Below are positions 17,148 to 30,200 of a DNA stretch of 64,000 bases, piece by piece. Below the pieces are notes generated by a model. It did no database searches and was not told where the DNA came from. It worked only from the letters and a program-made list of their open reading frames with translations. The stretch spans positions 1 to 64,000 of the forward strand of contig NZ_JAAMQM010000003.1 in NCBI RefSeq assembly GCF_013523055.1. Direction: 5' to 3'. This DNA is from Pseudomonas capeferrum (GTDB taxonomy: Bacteria > Pseudomonadota > Gammaproteobacteria > Pseudomonadales > Pseudomonadaceae). How positions within the stretch are numbered: position 1 is the first letter of the stretch; the number at the start of each line of letters is the position of its first letter. A program made the position numbers and the translations under genes.

Positions 17148-18469
17148 GCGCTTCAACCCTTCACGACCTGATCGGCGTAGGTTTCGGCCCTTCCAACCTG
17201 GCGCTGGCCATCGCCCTGCAGGAGCTCTCGCAGAGCCGTGGCAAGGCGATCGATGCCTTGTTCATGGACAAGCAGGAACACTACCGCTGGCATGGCGATA
17301 CCTTGTCGTCGCAGAGCGAACTGCAGATTTCCTTCCTGAAGGACCTGGTCTCGCTGCGCAACCCCACCAGCCCCTACAGTTTCGTCAACTACCTCAAGCA
17401 TCAGGGCCGCCTGGTCGATTTCATCAACCTGGGCACCTTCTACCCGTGCCGCGTGGAATACAACGACTACCTGGGCTGGGTCGCCGAGCAATTCGCCGAT
17501 CAGGCGCTGTACGGCGAAGAAGTGCTGCGCATCGAGCCCGAGCTCGACAACGGCGTCATCCACCACCTCAAGCTGATCTCGCGCAACGCCCAAGGCATGG
17601 AGCGGGCCCGGCGTACACGGTCCGTGGTGATCAGCACCGGCGGCTCGCCGAAAATCCCGACGATCTTCGCGCCCTTCAAGGATGACTCGCGGGTCTTCCA
17701 CCATTCCCGCTACCTCACCGGCATGAAGAACCTGGGCTGTGGCCAGGGCAAGCCGATGCGGATCGCGATCATCGGCTCCGGGCAGAGCGCCGCGGAAGCC
17801 TTCATCGACCTCAACGACAGCTTCCCGTCGGTGCGGGCCGAGATGATCCTGCGCAGTTCGGCGCTCAAGCCGGCCGACGACTCGCCGTTCGTCAACGAGA
17901 TCTTCGCCCCGGCCTATACCGACCTGGTGTTCCAGCAGCAACCCGAGGATCGGGAAAAGTTGATCAGGGAATACCACAACACCAATTATTCAGTGGTGGA
18001 CCTCAATCTTATCGAACGCATATACGCCGTCTTGTACCGCCAGAAAATCACGCAGCGAACCCGTCATGCCGTGCGGTGCAGGCAGCAGGTTGACGCTGCC
18101 ATCGCTACCGAGCAAGGCATCGAGCTGACGCTGCGCGACCTGGCGACACAACAGCGACATACCCAACGTTACGATGCCGTGATCCTCGCCACAGGTTATG
18201 AGCGACAAAGCCATCAAGCGCTGTTGGCGCCGCTCGAAGGTTACCTGCACGGCCTGGAGGTCGACCGTAATTACCGCGCGCTGGCATCGCCCGCACTGCA
18301 AGCTCCGGTCTTCCTGCAGGGTTTCTGCGAAGCGACCCATGGGCTCAGCGACACGCTCCTGTCGGTGTTGCCCATGCGCAGCGAGGATATCGGTCGCGCT
18401 CTGTACCAAGCCTTGGACACTGCCATCGCTCATAGCGAAACCAAGGTCTGCGCTCTAGCCAGCGCCTGA
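17144..18469 (+). CDS. pvdA: PvdA, L-ornithine N5-monooxygenase
   Basis: A 441-residue flavin monooxygenase that makes N5-hydroxyornithine with NADPH and O2. The FAD-binding motif is near the N-terminus (GVGFGPSNLALAIAL). The substrate and core region shows SQSELQISFLKDLVSLRNP. An NADPH-binding Rossmann motif RIAIIGSGQSAAEAF is near residue 205, and the C-terminal ATG-type motif VILATGYE is near 350. The length is that of PvdA. It is the second gene of a three-gene operon, coupled to the acetyltransferase by an ATGA overlap, with pvdE 20 bases downstream. Its product supplies the terminal hydroxyornithine of the peptide. Confidence 0.96.
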   Translation: MSASTLHDLIGVGFGPSNLALAIALQELSQSRGKAIDALFMDKQEHYRWHGDTLSSQSELQISFLKDLVSLRNPTSPYSFVNYLKHQGRLVDFINLGTFYPCRVEYNDYLGWVAEQFADQALYGEEVLRIEPELDNGVIHHLKLISRNAQGMERARRTRSVVISTGGSPKIPTIFAPFKDDSRVFHHSRYLTGMKNLGCGQGKPMRIAIIGSGQSAAEAFIDLNDSFPSVRAEMILRSSALKPADDSPFVNEIFAPAYTDLVFQQQPEDREKLIREYHNTNYSVVDLNLIERIYAVLYRQKITQRTRHAVRCRQQVDAAIATEQGIELTLRDLATQQRHTQRYDAVILATGYERQSHQALLAPLEGYLHGLEVDRNYRALASPALQAPVFLQGFCEATHGLSDTLLSVLPMRSEDIGRALYQALDTAIAHSETKVCALASA

Positions 18470-18489
18470 GGCACATCAAGGAACACACC

Positions 18490-20139
18490 ATGTCACAGCC
18501 GACCAAAAGCGTACTGCAGGAACTGTTCGTCCTGCTGCGGCCATTCAAGCTCACCGTCATCTGCTCCATTGTCCTAGGCATGGCAGGAGGGCTGAGCATC
18601 ACCCTCCTGCTGGCCACCATCAATCGCTCCCTGCATGCCGAAGCTGGCATGAGCCAGGGTGCCGTCTGGCTGTTTGCCGGACTTTGCGTCGTGGCGCTGT
18701 GCGGCTCGATCTTCTCGGACATCAGCACCAACCGGATCGGCCAGCACATCATTGCCGCGCTGCGCAAGGAACTGGGCGAGAAAGTGCTCTGCGCGCCTAT
18801 CGAGCAGATCGAGCGCTACCGTAGCCATCGCCTGATTCCGGTGCTGACCCATGACGTAGACACCATAAGCGCCTTTGCCTTCGCCTTCGCGCCCCTGGCC
18901 ATCTCCCTGACGGTCAGTCTGGGCTGCCTTGGCTATCTGGCCATGCTGTCATGGCCGATGTTCCTGCTCATGCTGGTAGCGATCGCGCTGGGGTCCGGGG
19001 CGCAGTATGTCGCCCGCGCCAGGGGGATCAAAGGTTTCCTGGCTGCGCGCGATGCCGAGGACGAACTGCAGAAGCACTACAATGCGATCGCCAGTGGAGC
19101 GAAGGAACTGCGGATCCATCGCCCGCGTCGCCAGCGCATGTTCAGCCGCAATATCCAGGGAGCGGCCGATCGCATTCGCGATACGCAGATACGGTCCATC
19201 AATACCTTCGTCATCGCCAAGACGTTTGGCTCCATGCTGTTCTTCGTAGTGATCGGTCTGGCGTTGGTACTGCAATCGTATTGGCCCGCGGCGGACGTGT
19301 CGGTGATGAGTGGCTTTGTCCTGGTCCTGCTCTACATGAAAGGGCCCCTGGAACATGTGATCGGTACGCTGCCCGTCGTCAGCCGCGCGCAGATCGCGTT
19401 CCGGCGAATCGCCGAGTTGTCCGAACAATTCTCCTCTCCCGAGCCTCATTTGCTGCTTGAGGATCGTCCGAGCTCGTTGCCGTCGTTGCACACGCTTGAG
19501 TTGCGCAATGTTCGCTATGCCTTCCCCGCCTTGCCCGGACAGGCACCGTTCGTGCTAGGGCCTGTCAACCTGAAAATCGACCAGGGCGACATCGTGTTCA
19601 TCGTTGGCGAGAACGGTTGCGGCAAGACAACCCTGATCAAATTGCTGCTGGGGCTCTACGTCCCGCAACAAGGTGAAATCATGATCGATGGGCAGCCTAT
19701 TGTCCCGGCCAGCCGTGACGACTATCGCCAGTTGTTCACCACGGTGTTTGCCGATTATCACCTGTTCGACGACCCGGCCATGGGGCCGCAGCATGTGTCC
19801 GAAAGCGCCCAGGTGTACCTTGAACGGCTGGAGATTGCCCATAAGGTCAGCATTCGTGACGGGGTATTCACCACGACGGATCTTTCCACGGGCCAGCGCA
19901 AACGCCTGGCCTTGATCAGCGCCTGGCTCGAAGAGCGGCCGGTGCTGGTGTTCGACGAATGGGCAGCCGATCAGGATCCGACGTTCCGCCGGGTGTTCTA
20001 TACCGAACTGCTGCCGGAATTGAAGAAGCTAGGAAAGACCATCATTGTCATCAGCCATGATGACCGTTACTTCGAGGTAGCCGATCAACTGGTCCGCATG
20101 GAAGCAGGTCGCGTGTACAGCGAAGCCTGCCTCGCCTGA
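18490..20139 (+). CDS. pvdE: PvdE, ABC exporter of the pyoverdine precursor
   Basis: A 549-residue fused exporter of the cyclic-peptide/SyrD type that moves acylated ferribactin from cytosol to periplasm. Residues about 1-300 form the six-helix membrane domain. Residues about 330-545 form the ATPase, with Walker A GENGCGKTTL, signature LSTGQRKRL, Walker B VLVFDEW, and a switch histidine in IVISHDDRYF. The length equals the usual PvdE. It is the last gene of its operon and is followed by a strong hairpin. Confidence 0.95.
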   Translation: MSQPTKSVLQELFVLLRPFKLTVICSIVLGMAGGLSITLLLATINRSLHAEAGMSQGAVWLFAGLCVVALCGSIFSDISTNRIGQHIIAALRKELGEKVLCAPIEQIERYRSHRLIPVLTHDVDTISAFAFAFAPLAISLTVSLGCLGYLAMLSWPMFLLMLVAIALGSGAQYVARARGIKGFLAARDAEDELQKHYNAIASGAKELRIHRPRRQRMFSRNIQGAADRIRDTQIRSINTFVIAKTFGSMLFFVVIGLALVLQSYWPAADVSVMSGFVLVLLYMKGPLEHVIGTLPVVSRAQIAFRRIAELSEQFSSPEPHLLLEDRPSSLPSLHTLELRNVRYAFPALPGQAPFVLGPVNLKIDQGDIVFIVGENGCGKTTLIKLLLGLYVPQQGEIMIDGQPIVPASRDDYRQLFTTVFADYHLFDDPAMGPQHVSESAQVYLERLEIAHKVSIRDGVFTTTDLSTGQRKRLALISAWLEERPVLVFDEWAADQDPTFRRVFYTELLPELKKLGKTIIVISHDDRYFEVADQLVRMEAGRVYSEACLA

Positions 20140-20154
20140 TCGGGTCCGTGCGGT

Positions 20155-20185
20155 GAATGCCAGCTGTACGAGACAGCTGGCATTC
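20155..20185. terminator. 13-bp perfect hairpin between pvdE and the convergent hydrolase gene
   Basis: Arms 20155-20167 and 20173-20185 (GAATGCCAGCTGT and its exact complement) enclose the loop ACGAG. Its place between two convergent genes suggests a bidirectional terminator. No T-run follows on either strand, so efficiency is uncertain. Confidence 0.65.
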
Positions 20186-20193
20186 GGCCCACA

Positions 20194-21153
20194 TCAGGCA
20201 ATACCTCGTAGCCACTGTGCTACCGCGCCATAAACAGTATCGATACGCTCGATCACCCCCGACATCCTCAGGAAATCATGGGTCAAACCTCGTTCGACGA
20301 TCAGCTCGACCCGCGTGCCTGTACGTCGCAGATACTCCGCATACGCTATCCCCTCGTCGTGCAGAGGATCATATTGGGCCACGCTGACATAGGCCGGGGC
20401 CAATGCACCCACGACAGGTGCCAGCATGGGCGATACCCGCCAGTCATGCTTCTTGGTCTCATCAGGCAGGTAGTGTTGGTAGAACCAGTCCATGGTAGCG
20501 CTTTCCAGCAGATACCCTTCGGCGAACGTCTGATAGGAGGCGTAGCGCGTCGACGCGTCTGCCACCGGATAGAACAACAGCTGCGCGCAAGGTTGCAGCA
20601 CGCCCGATGATGGCTCTGTCGCCGCTGTGATGGCCAGGAGCGTGGCCAGTGTCGCGCCGGCGCTATCACCGGCGAATACTGTCCTTGCACTGTCCAGGCC
20701 GTGCGCGTGCGCGTGCCTGACCAGCCAATCAGTGGTGTCCTGCACATCCTGTAGCGCCGTGGGAAAACGGTGCTCCGGCGCCAAGCGATAGGCCGGAGCC
20801 AGCACGGCATGCCCGCTCGCCAGCGCCAGACGCCGACACACAGTGTCATGGGAATCCAGGCTGCCTACCACGTAGCCGCCTCCATGCAGGTAAAGGATGA
20901 CCGGGCAATGGGCGTTAGCGGCCTGAGCTGGCCGATAGAGCCGGGCCTGCAGAACCGCGCCATCGCGCGTCTGGATCGCCAGCGGCGTGACGCTGAGATC
21001 GCAGGGTGGGTCGGGATCGAGCAGCTGCGCGCTGAGTTCGAACTCGCGGCGTGCCTGCTCGACGCCCAGCTCATGCATGGGCAGGATCTTCCCGGAGGCT
21101 CTGCCCAACTCAACCAACTCCAGGAATGCAGCCAGATCGGGATGCAGCGACAT
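20194..21153 (-). CDS. Alpha/beta hydrolase, HSL (acetyl-esterase) family
   Basis: A 319-residue cytosolic hydrolase of the hormone-sensitive-lipase family. The oxyanion motif HGGG is at residues 90-93, the nucleophile elbow GDSAG at 162-166 (Ser164), the acid in AQYDPLHDEG (Asp264) and the catalytic histidine in GLTHDF (His294). There is no signal peptide. It starts 64 bases after the thioesterase-carrying NRPS gene, on the same strand, and so may share its PvdS-dependent transcript. It is not the usual PvdG type-II thioesterase. Editing of mischarged carriers, ester hydrolysis of an intermediate or an unrelated role are all possible. The start at 21153 avoids an unlikely N-terminal extension. 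Confidence 0.8.
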   Translation of the reverse strand: MSLHPDLAAFLELVELGRASGKILPMHELGVEQARREFELSAQLLDPDPPCDLSVTPLAIQTRDGAVLQARLYRPAQAANAHCPVILYLHGGGYVVGSLDSHDTVCRRLALASGHAVLAPAYRLAPEHRFPTALQDVQDTTDWLVRHAHAHGLDSARTVFAGDSAGATLATLLAITAATEPSSGVLQPCAQLLFYPVADASTRYASYQTFAEGYLLESATMDWFYQHYLPDETKKHDWRVSPMLAPVVGALAPAYVSVAQYDPLHDEGIAYAEYLRRTGTRVELIVERGLTHDFLRMSGVIERIDTVYGAVAQWLRGIA

Positions 21154-21217
21154 GTAGAACTTCCTCTTCCAAAAAAGCCAGCCAGGCAGCGACTGGCCTT
21201 TCACGTACTCAAGCGCG

Positions 21218-24200
21218 TTAGTGAGAAACCAGATTTGCGGTCAGTGAGTGACTGACTTCGTCCAGGAACCGTGGGTGCTCGAGAATGCTGTAATGGTCGG
21301 TGGCTACACAGGCACTGAGTCGATGTTCGGCAATCTGCTCTTCGAACAGCTCGACAACCGCGTCACTCTTTTCCCGCGCCCACCAGAAACGCACTGTCGC
21401 GTTCAAGCGTGGCAATGTCAGCGGTCCGGCACTGAGCGCGCGCAGACGCATGCCGGTCATGAAACCCTGCACCAGGTCTTCGGCATCGTATCCAGCGTTG
21501 CTCGAGCAGATCGTCGAGAAGTGGCTCGCCAGCTGTTCGCGGGAGGGGACCTCGGATGCGCCTGCAGGCCATGCGGGTTGCGCAAGCCTCGATTCGGCGC
21601 ACATTACGCCGACGAAACCAGCGAGCTCTTCTCGCCAGTCGAAAGCTTGTACCCGTTGCGTCGCAGCGCAGGGGATAAAACTGTCCACCAGCGATAGATG
21701 CTCGACGACTTGCCCTTGCTGTTCGAGCTCATTGGCCACCAGCACGGCCAAGACACCGCCCAGTGACCAGCCAAGCAGACGATAGGGTCCGGTCGGCTGT
21801 TTCTGCCGGATGTATTGCGCATAGTCGATTGCCATCGCCGCCAGCGATTCGTCCTGCCACTGGTGATCCAGCAGCATCCTGCACTGCACGCCATAGACAC
21901 TGCGTTCGCCGCCAAGCAGGCGTGCAAGCGGCTCATAATCGAACACCGTGCCGAAGCCCGCGTGCAGGCAGAACAGCGGCGGCTGGTCGGTCACCTTGCG
22001 GTTGAGGAGCAATAGCGGATTCAGTGTTGCCGTCGCCGCTTCGCTGTAACCGGAGAGTTCGGCAATGGTCGGTTTGCTGATCAGGTCTCGCAGTTTCAAC
22101 TCGAAGCCTTCGCATCCAAGGCTTCTGACCCTGGACACGACCTTTAGGCTGCGAAGCGAATCCCCTCCACGCTCGAAGAAATTATCCGTCACCCCTATGC
22201 GCTCGATGCCGAGGACGTCGGCCCAGATCTGCGCCAACTGTTCTTCGAGCAGATTACGAGGCGCTACGTAATCCTCTCCCTGCGCACTGAAGTCGGGTCG
22301 AGGCAGCGCCTTGCGATCCACTTTGCCATTAGGACTCAACGGCAAGGATTCCAGGCACACGATCTGCTTGGGCACCATGTAATCCGGCAGGCTGGCGCGC
22401 AATGCATCACGCAAGACGGTGCCAAGCCCGGCAGCTGAAGAGCGTGCAGTCACGTATCCGATCAGCTGCTTGTCTTCTCCAGCGTCCACCGCCACCACGA
22501 CCGCATCGCGTACGCCCGCCTGCGCGCGCAGCCGCGCCTCGACTTCGCCCAATTCGATACGGAACCCGCGGATCTTCACCTGCTGATCAAGACGTCCCAG
22601 GTACTCGTAGTTCCCATCAGGGCGGCGCCGTACCAGGTCTCCGGTACGATAGAGCCGGCCGCCCCGGGCGAAGGGACTGGCGACAAAACGCTCCGCGCTA
22701 AGTCCTGGACGGTCATGGTAGCCTCGCGCCAGCCCTTCTCCACCAATGTACAGTTCTCCGGCTGCACCTTCGGGCAAGCGATTGAGCTGGGCGTCCAGCA
22801 CGTACAGCTCACGCGCGCCAACCGCGCTTCCGATAGGGGCGATCGGCCCCTCGCACTCCTGGGCAGCGTCGACCCTCCAGAGCAGGGGCGTGACCACGGT
22901 CTCGGTAGGCCCATAGCCATTGGTAAGGTACCGCGGCTGCAGATGGGCCTTGACGAGGTCGAAGGTCGCCTGCGCAACCGCGTCGCCGCCGAAGCAGTAG
23001 GTATGCACGGCGGGCGGCGCGGTCTGGAGCTTGGCTGCATGCTCGGCCAACTGTTGCAAGTACGCCGGGGGGAAACAGGCGACCGTGATGGCGTGCTCGT
23101 GGAGGGCCTGAAGGGTTTGCTCGGCCGTCCAGAGCTGGCCGTCGCGCATCACCAATCGCCCCCCCGCCAGAAGAGTCGACAACCAACGCTCTTGTGCCCC
23201 ATCGAAGGCAAACGACATGAACAACAGCTCGCGGCTGTGCTGGCCCATTTCATAACGCCCGACGATGGTCTGGCAATGCATGCTCAAGGGCCCGTGACTG
23301 ACGGCGACGCCCTTGGGCAGGCCTGTCGAGCCCGATGTATAGATGAGGTAAGCCAGGTTTTCGGCGAGTACCTGTACCTGTGGTGGGGTGTCAGCGTAGC
23401 GCTCGAGCGCCAGTTCATCCAGGCAGAGGCAGGCTGGCAGCGTCGCGATCGGCAGGCGCTTGATCACCTCGGTGTCACTGAGGAGCATGCTCATGCCCGA
23501 GTCGCGCATGATCCATTCCAGGCGCTCCGCCGGGTAGTCGATATCCAGCGGAACGTAGGCGGCGCCTGCCTTGAGGACTGCAAGAAATGCCGTGATCGAC
23601 TCCACGGATCGCTGTAACGCAACACCGACCCGGCTCTCCGCGCCAATGCCATGGGCTCGCAAGGCATGTGCCAGACGATTGGCACGTTGCTCCAGCACCC
23701 CGTAGGTCAAGCTCTGCCCTGCGCAGGTCACGGCGACCGCATTCGCCGATTGCTCGGCATGCCGGCCTATCAGTTCGGCAAGCAACGGACGCGGCACTTG
23801 GCTGACCGCAGGCAATGGCAGGGGCTCGCGCACCATCGGCAGGTTGCCGACGCAGGCCTGCGGGTTATCCAGCACCGCATTGAGCAGCGTATCGAAGGAC
23901 TCGACGATCCGGCCGACCGACGCCTCGCTGAAGCAGCTGCGCAGATACAGAAACTCTACGCTCAAGGTCGCCCCGAGATTGACAGCAAGGTCCATCGCAT
24001 AGTTGGTGACATCACGGGTTTCGACCTTGCCGAAACTCAGATCCCCTTCCATACCCTGTTGCAGCCGATCGTCGATCGGATAGTTCTCGAAAACGATGAT
24101 GCTATCGAACAGTGCCTGGCCACTGCGCCCACTCCAGCGTTGGATATCGGCCAGTGACGTATGCTCGAAGTCCCGAGCTTCCAGATTGTAGGTCTGCAGC

Positions 24201-27200
24201 ACCTGCAGCCATTGGGCTACCGACGAGGTAGCGGAAGGACTCTGAATGACCGGTATGGTGTTGATGAACAGCCCAAGCAGCTTGTCCGCACCCTGGACAT
24301 CCGCCGGACGCCCGGCGACAGTCGCGCCGAAACAGACGTTCTGCTGACCGGTACAGCGCTGGAGCACCAGCAGCCACACTGCCTGGATCAGGGTGTTGAC
24401 CGTGATCCTCAGGCGCTGCGCGGCCTCTTGCAGTGACTGCGTCTGTACCTCGTCCCATTTCAGGTACAGCGCCGCATGCCCTCCTCGCCCTTGAGCAGGC
24501 TTGGGGAAGGCGTCAACCAGCAAGGTGGCGCCCTCCAACCCCCCTAGCTTGGTGCGCCAGAACGCTTCACTGGCGGCCGCGTCCTGGCGCTGCAGCCAGG
24601 CGATGTAATCACGATACCGATACGTCAGCGGTTCGACCGGTGCTTGCCGATAATGCGCCAAGACATCGCCGATCAGCCGTGAAGCGCTCCAACCGTCCAT
24701 CAACAAGTGATGGCTGGTCCAGATCAGATGCTGACGGTCGGCCAGCAACACCAGGGTCAGACGCATCAACGGTGCCTGGGCCAGCTCGAAGCCGCGTTGT
24801 CGATCATCGCGCACTTGCCGTGCGAGGTCTTCCTCGCAGTCCGTCCGGTCGGACCAGTCGAGCAGACTGATATCGAGTTCGGCCTGACGGTGCACCACTT
24901 GTACAGGCTCGCTGAATCGAGCCCCGCTATGGAAGCTGGTACGCAGGATTGCGTGCTGCTCGACGACCTGCCGCCAGGCAGCGATGAACCGCTGCGGGTC
25001 AAGGCCGGTGACGGGGACACTGGTCTGGTTGATGTACAGGTCCAGTTGGGGGTCTTGCGTGGCATGGAACAAGATTCCCTGCTGCATGGGTGACAGCGGG
25101 TAGATGTCCTCGATCTGCGCGGCAGGTATCGGCAGGCGGTCCAGCTCGGCTTGACTCAGACTGGCCAGAGGCACGTCGGACGGTGTGAGGCCGGACCCGT
25201 TCTGGGCAACGCAATGGTCGATCACTGCCTTGAGTTCGACCGTGTATTGCTCTGCCAGGCGTTGGACGGTTTCGGCTTCGAACATGTCGTTGCTGAAGCT
25301 CCAGTTCAGGCTCAACTCGCCTGCGTAGACGCGACCATTGATCGACAGCCAGTTGGACAACGGTGCCGATTCGCTCAGGCTCGCACCCGAGCTTTCGGCC
25401 GCAGGCGCCAGGAACGCAGGCATGGGGTCTGGCGCGTCGCTGTGTTGGCCATCGAAACTGCCATCGAACTGTCCCAGATAATTGAAAGTGATCCGCGGCA
25501 TGGCGAGCCCCGCCAGCATCTGTTGAGCCTGCTCGCTACCCAGATAACGCAGCGCGCCGAAGCCGATGCCCTTGTGCGGAATGGCCCGCAGTTGCTCCTT
25601 GATATGCTTGATCGACTCCTCCAGGGTCTGGGCGGGACTCAACTTCACGGGGAACATGCTGGTAAACCATCCCACGGTACGCGTCAGGTCGATACGCTCC
25701 GACAGGTCTTCGCGGCCGTGCCCTTCGAGCTCGACCAGTACCTGGTCGCGCTCGGTCCAGCGAGCGATGACCCGAGCGAGCGCGGTGAGCAAAAGATCGT
25801 TGACCTGGGTGCGGTATGCAGCGGGCGCGCGTTGCAACAGTGCGCGCGTGTACTCCTGGTTCAAGTGGGTCCTGGCCACCTCGACGTGCTTGCCGTCGAG
25901 CGAACCTTGCGGGTTGTCCAGCGGCAGGTCGGTATCCACATCGTCGAGCAGGCCTTTCCAGTACAGCAGTTCCTCCTGCAGCGCTGCACTCGAGGTGTAT
26001 TGGCGCAAATGCTCGGCCCAGACCTGGGTCGAGCTCGTCTTGCTCGGCAGGCTGACCGTTTGACCCGCGTGCAGTTGTCCATAGGCGGTCTGGAGGTCTT
26101 CCAGAAGAATCCGCCAGGACACACCGTCCACCACCAGATGGTGAATCACCAGCAACAGTCGTTGACTACCATCCGGCAGGGTTGCCAACACAGCGCGTAA
26201 CAATGGACCCTGCTCGAGGTCGAGGCTGCGTTGGGCCTTCTCGCACAATGCTTCCAATGCACCGGTATCCGATACAGGCTGGCTCCAGAAAAACGGACGC
26301 GCTTTCCATTGCCGATGCTGTTCGTCAAGCGAACGGTAGCGTGCGCTCCAGCTACCGTTGGCGTCTTGCGCGAAGCAAAGCCGCAACGCGTCATGGTGCG
26401 TAATCAGGGCCTGCAGAGCGTGCTCCAGCACGTCCTCCTGCAGTGAACTGCCAGGCTGAAGCAGGAGCGCCTGATTCCAGTGGTGCCGCTCAGCAATGGG
26501 CGCCTCGAAGAAATACCGTTGAATGGGTAACAGCGCCGCGCGGCCTGTCGCAGGCCCTTGGTCGATAGACAAGGCCGCGGCTGCTCCTTGCCTGGCCACC
26601 GAGGCAAGGCCTTGCACCGTCTGGTACTGGAACAGCTCCTTGGGTGTGATGAGAATGCCGGCCTGGCGTGCACGACCGACTACTTGAATCGAAACGATCG
26701 AATCGCCACCCAGTTCAAAGAAATTGTCCGTCAGACCCACCTTTTCAAGTTTCAATACATCGGCCCAGATGGCTGCGATCCGCTGTTCCAGCACTGTGCG
26801 GGGAGACACATAGGCCGTGTGCTGCAAGCCTGTCTCGACTGAGGGCAAGGCCTTGCGATCCAATTTGCCGTTGGCGGTCAGAGGCCATTTCTCCAGCCAT
26901 ACCAGATGGGCCGGAACCATGTAGTCGGGCAGCGTTGCCAGCAGGTGCTCACGGATGTCGTTACGCCGCTGTGCAAGGTGCTCGGGATCCGTGCCCTGTG
27001 AGTCACGCGCGATCAGGTAAGCAACCAGCTGCCTGCCGTTGGGCCCATCCCTGTCGAGTACGGTGGCCTCGAGGACGGCTGGATGTTCTTGCAACCTGGC
27101 GCCGATCTCGCCAAGTTCGATTCGGAAGCCACGGATCTTCACCTGATGATCGATACGTCCTACGTATTCGATGACATCTTCGCCCCGGTAGCGTGCCAGG

Positions 27201-30200
27201 TCGCCGGTTCGATACAGGCGTCCGCCACCCTGCGGGCTGCGATCGAATGGATCAGGAACGAAGCGCTCGGCCGTCAATCCAGCACGCTGGTGGTAGCCAC
27301 GGGCAAGCCCTGCCTGCCCTACATGAAGCTCGGCATGACTACCGGCGACAGCCAGGTTGAGGCTGGCATCGAGCAGGTACCAGGACAAGTCAGGTATCAC
27401 GCGGCCTATCGGACTCACCCCCTCGCGACGCAGATCGCCCTTGCCCAAGGGGCGGTAGGTGACGTGAACGGTGGTTTCGGTGATTCCATACATGTTGATC
27501 AATTGCGGATGGCAGTCACCGAAGCGGTCGAACCAAGGTGTCAAGCCTGCCACGTCCAGTGCTTCCCCGCCGAAGACGACATAACGCAATGCCAGGGCTT
27601 GCGAGGCATCGGCGGATTGACAGGCAACGGGAATCAACTGTCGGAATGCCGAAGGTGTCTGGTTCAGGACCGTAACCTGTTGCTGCACCAGCAATGCATG
27701 AAAATCCTCGGGCGAACGCGCTACGTCACGCGGCACGATGACCGCCCTGGCGCCGTGCAGGAGTGCCCCGAAAAGCTCCCACACCGAGAAATCGAACGCA
27801 TAGGAATGGAATACGCTCCAGACATCATCGGCATCGAATTCGAACCAATCCCGTGTCGACATGAACAGGCGCATGACGTTCTGATGGGGCAACAATGTCC
27901 CCTTCGGCTTGCCGGTGGATCCTGAGGTGTAGATGACGTAGGCCAGGTTGCCCGGTGCGGCCAGGTTGTCGAGATTTTCGCTGCTGTAGGCGGACACCGC
28001 CTCGTCTGTTTCATCCAACAGCACGATCCGCGGGGCTTGCGCCACAGAGAGGCGTTTCAGCACATGGGGTTGCGTCAGTAACAGCTCGATCCCGCTGTCT
28101 TGGATCATGTACGCCAGACGCTCTTGCGGATATTCAGGATCCAAGGGCACATAGGCACCACCGGCCTTGAGAATTGCCAGCAGCCCCACCACCATTTCCA
28201 GGCTGCGATCCACTGCGATACCTACGAGCACCTCTGGCCCTACCCCGTACTCGCGTAGTCTGCGGGCCAGTTGATTGGCACGCTGATTGAGCTGCTCATA
28301 CGTCATGTGCCGGTCGTTGAAGGTGAGCGCGGTGGCTTGCGGCGCACGCGCGGCGTGTGCCTCGATCAGCTGATGGATGCACATTTCGACCGGATAGCTG
28401 AAGGACGCCGGATTCCAACAATGGACGAGACGCTGCTGAACGGCTGCACTGAGCAGAGGCAGCTCGGCAATCCGCTGGCAAGGCTGCTGTACGATGCCAG
28501 CCAGCAAGGTGCGCCAGTTGTCGACCAGCGTAGCGACGGTCTCGGTATCGAACAATGCGCTGGCATAATTCAACGAGGCACCGATGCCCTGCGCGTGCTC
28601 GAAGGTATTCAACGTCAGATCGAACTGCGCCGTTCCCCTTTCCCACGACAGGCTTTCCAGCGTCAGACCCGGCAACTGCCTGCGATCGTCTTGCATGACG
28701 GTCTGGTGATTGAACATCACCTGGAACAAGGGGCTGTGGCTCAGGTTCCGCTCAGGTTGCAGGGCCTCGACCACCTGCTCGAACGGTAGATCCTGGTGCG
28801 CCTGCGCAGCCAATGCCGTATGCCTGACCTGATCCAGCAACTCACCGAAGGTGGTCCGGCTGTCGAATTGGGCCTTGAGCACCTGAGTGTTGACGAAGAA
28901 GCCGATCAGCCCCTCGACTTGCGCATGGTTGCGATTGGCAACCGGTACGCCGACACGAATATCGTTCTGGCCCGAATAACGCTGGAGCAATGCCTGGAAA
29001 CTGGCAAGCAGCACCATGAACACCGTCGCATGGTGCTCCCGGGCCAGAATCTTGAGCGCACGCGAGACCTCGGGGTCCAGTTCGAATTCCAGATTCGCCC
29101 CAGCCAGGCTTTGCACCGCAGGACGTGGACGATCCGTCGGCAGCTCCAGTACAGGGTGCTCATCGCCCAGCTGTGTCTGCCAGTAGCTCAGCTGCCGTTG
29201 CCGCTCCCCGGCCTCCATCCACTGCCGCTGCCAGAGCGCGTAGTCGACGTACTGGACGGGCAGCTCGGGCATCTGCACCGGCTGACCTGCGCGCAGGCCT
29301 TCGTACTGCTTGACCAGTTCCTCCACCAGGATCGGCATGGACCAGGCATCGATGACGATGTGATGCAGCGTCAGGATCAGCACATGATCTTCGGCAGCAA
29401 GGCGCAGAAGCCTTACACGCATCAAAGGCCCCTGTACCAGATCGAACGGGCGCTGGGTCTCGAGCTCGATCAGTTGCCTGAGCGCGCGATCCTGTTCGGC
29501 GCCCAGGCCCAGGTCGATCGACTCGGCATGAAGCTCGAAGGTTGCAGGTCGATGGATGATCTGCACGGGTTCGGCATCGTCGCTGTCGAACGTGGTGCGC
29601 AATGGCTCGTGTCGGGCAATCAGCGCACCGAAGCTGTCGGCCAGCGCCTGGACGTCCAGATTGCCACGCAGCCTGAGCGCCGCTGGAATGTTATAGGCGC
29701 AGCTATCGGGCTCAAGCTGCCAGAGGAACCATTGTCGACGCTGTGCGTAAGACAGCGCCAGCGATGCGGTCCGGTCTGCACAGGGGATGTTCGGCGCTGC
29801 CAGCGCCCTTGCCTGCCTCGCCAGGGAGGCGAGTTCAGCCAGCGTGGGTGCTTCGAATACCGTGCGCAACGCAATATCGATATTCAAGGATTGACGCATG
29901 CGAGAGGCCACCTGCGTAGCCAGTAGAGAGTGTCCGCCCAGATCGAAGAAATTATCGTCACGGCTCACCTCCTCGACTTGCAGGACTTCGACCCAGATCG
30001 CTGCAATCTTGAGCTCCAGCTCCCCTTGTGGGAGCGCGTATGCCGCACGCATGTGACCGTGCGGCACGGGTAGTGCCTTGCGGTCGAGCTTGCCGTTGAC
30101 GGTCAGCGGCAGGCGCTCGACGATCACCAAGTGTGCCGGCACCATGTAGTCAGGCAGCTGCGCCTTGAGGTACTCGCGCAATGTGCCGCGCAAGCGCGTC

